From positions 2,418,001-2,482,000 of the forward strand of contig NZ_CP159342.1 in the NCBI RefSeq assembly GCF_040499845.1: a DNA stretch of 64,000 nt, written 5' to 3'. The translations under genes and the position numbers were made by a program. Origin of the DNA: Micromonospora sp. CCTCC AA 2012012 (GTDB lineage: Bacteria; Actinomycetota; Actinomycetes; Mycobacteriales; Micromonosporaceae). Shown here one piece after another: positions 63,960 to 64,000 of the stretch. The notes under the pieces were generated by a model. That model saw nothing but the letters and a program-made list of their open reading frames with translations, was not told where the DNA came from and did no database searches. Numbering within the stretch: position 1 is the stretch's first letter; each line of letters opens with the position of its first letter.

Positions 63960-64000
63960 TGACGGGTTCCTCCCCCCAGCAGCACCGCGACCGCCCCGGT
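63956..64000 (-). CDS. 3' end of an upstream operon gene (truncated by the window)
   Basis: On the minus strand a frame enters from the window edge and ends T-G-A-V-A-V-L-L-G-G-G-T-R-Q-stop, overlapping the ligase ATG by 4 nt (ATGA). The overlap copies the pattern of the other operon junctions, so it is probably real. Fourteen residues do not identify a family. Confidence 0.45.
   Translation of the reverse strand, partial: TGAVAVLLGGGTRQ

Overview
The window is about 64 kb of very GC-rich DNA with dense genes, frequent GTG starts and 1-4 nt gene overlaps. Its content (Lsr2, an HspR-type operator before lon, a BkdR-like regulator, LuxR two-component genes, DICT protein, hydroxyphenylglycine genes) points to a filamentous actinomycete. 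Leaderless promoters and long intergenic hairpins make a Micromonosporaceae member (Micromonospora or Salinispora-like) the best guess. That assignment is inference, since no rRNA or tRNA gene is visible.

Layout. 0-22 kb is mostly core and stress functions: the end of a secreted glycosidase-like protein, a 2H phosphodiesterase, a DEAD-box helicase, lon with a HAIR operator, lsr2, a secreted Asn/Gly-rich protein, a DUF2726-like nuclease-fold protein, a DICT sensor protein, a PhyH dioxygenase with an operator-like palindrome in its promoter, an iodotyrosine-deiodinase-like nitroreductase, UspA, CBS-BON, DoxX, FKBP and STAS proteins, a histidine kinase/LuxR pair divergent from an ABC exporter, and an SMP-30-like protein. 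21-29 kb holds an L,D-transpeptidase lipoprotein, a beta-helix protein, a branched-chain 2-oxoacid dehydrogenase operon (E1 alpha, E1 beta, E2) with a divergent Lrp regulator, and a LigD-type polymerase.

29.8-32.9 kb is the most interesting locus. It is a two-gene operon in which a small two-helix membrane protein ends in an N-T-I/G/Q-G-R-D motif, and an overlapping NB-ARC/TPR STAND protein begins with a matching motif. This is the layout of NLR-effector pairs linked by bacterial amyloid signalling sequences, so the pair is a candidate abortive-infection or cell-death module.

33-42.8 kb returns to metabolism: phosphatase, NAD(P)HX dehydratase, S8 protease, hemerythrin, metallophosphoesterase, SDR, glyA behind a ZTP (pfl) riboswitch, and L-ribulokinase.

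42.8-64 kb looks like secondary metabolism. One minus-strand operon encodes a P450, an esterase, 4-hydroxymandelate oxidase and the hydroxyphenylglycine aminotransferase. A second, longer minus-strand operon (54.8 kb to the window end) encodes an acyl-CoA ligase, a discrete ketosynthase, 4-hydroxymandelate synthase, a PhyH oxygenase, a DUF3050 haem-oxygenase-like protein, a TPP-dependent E1 alpha/beta pair and an ATP-grasp ligase. The two operons together hold the full tyrosine-to-4-hydroxyphenylglycine route, with no NRPS in view. Between them lie an AMP ligase, an MFS exporter, an aminoglycoside/lincosamide-type nucleotidyltransferase and housekeeping-like genes.

Convergent gene ends carry strong GC hairpins, listed where clear. 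No insertion sequence, CRISPR array, tRNA or rRNA gene was recognised.
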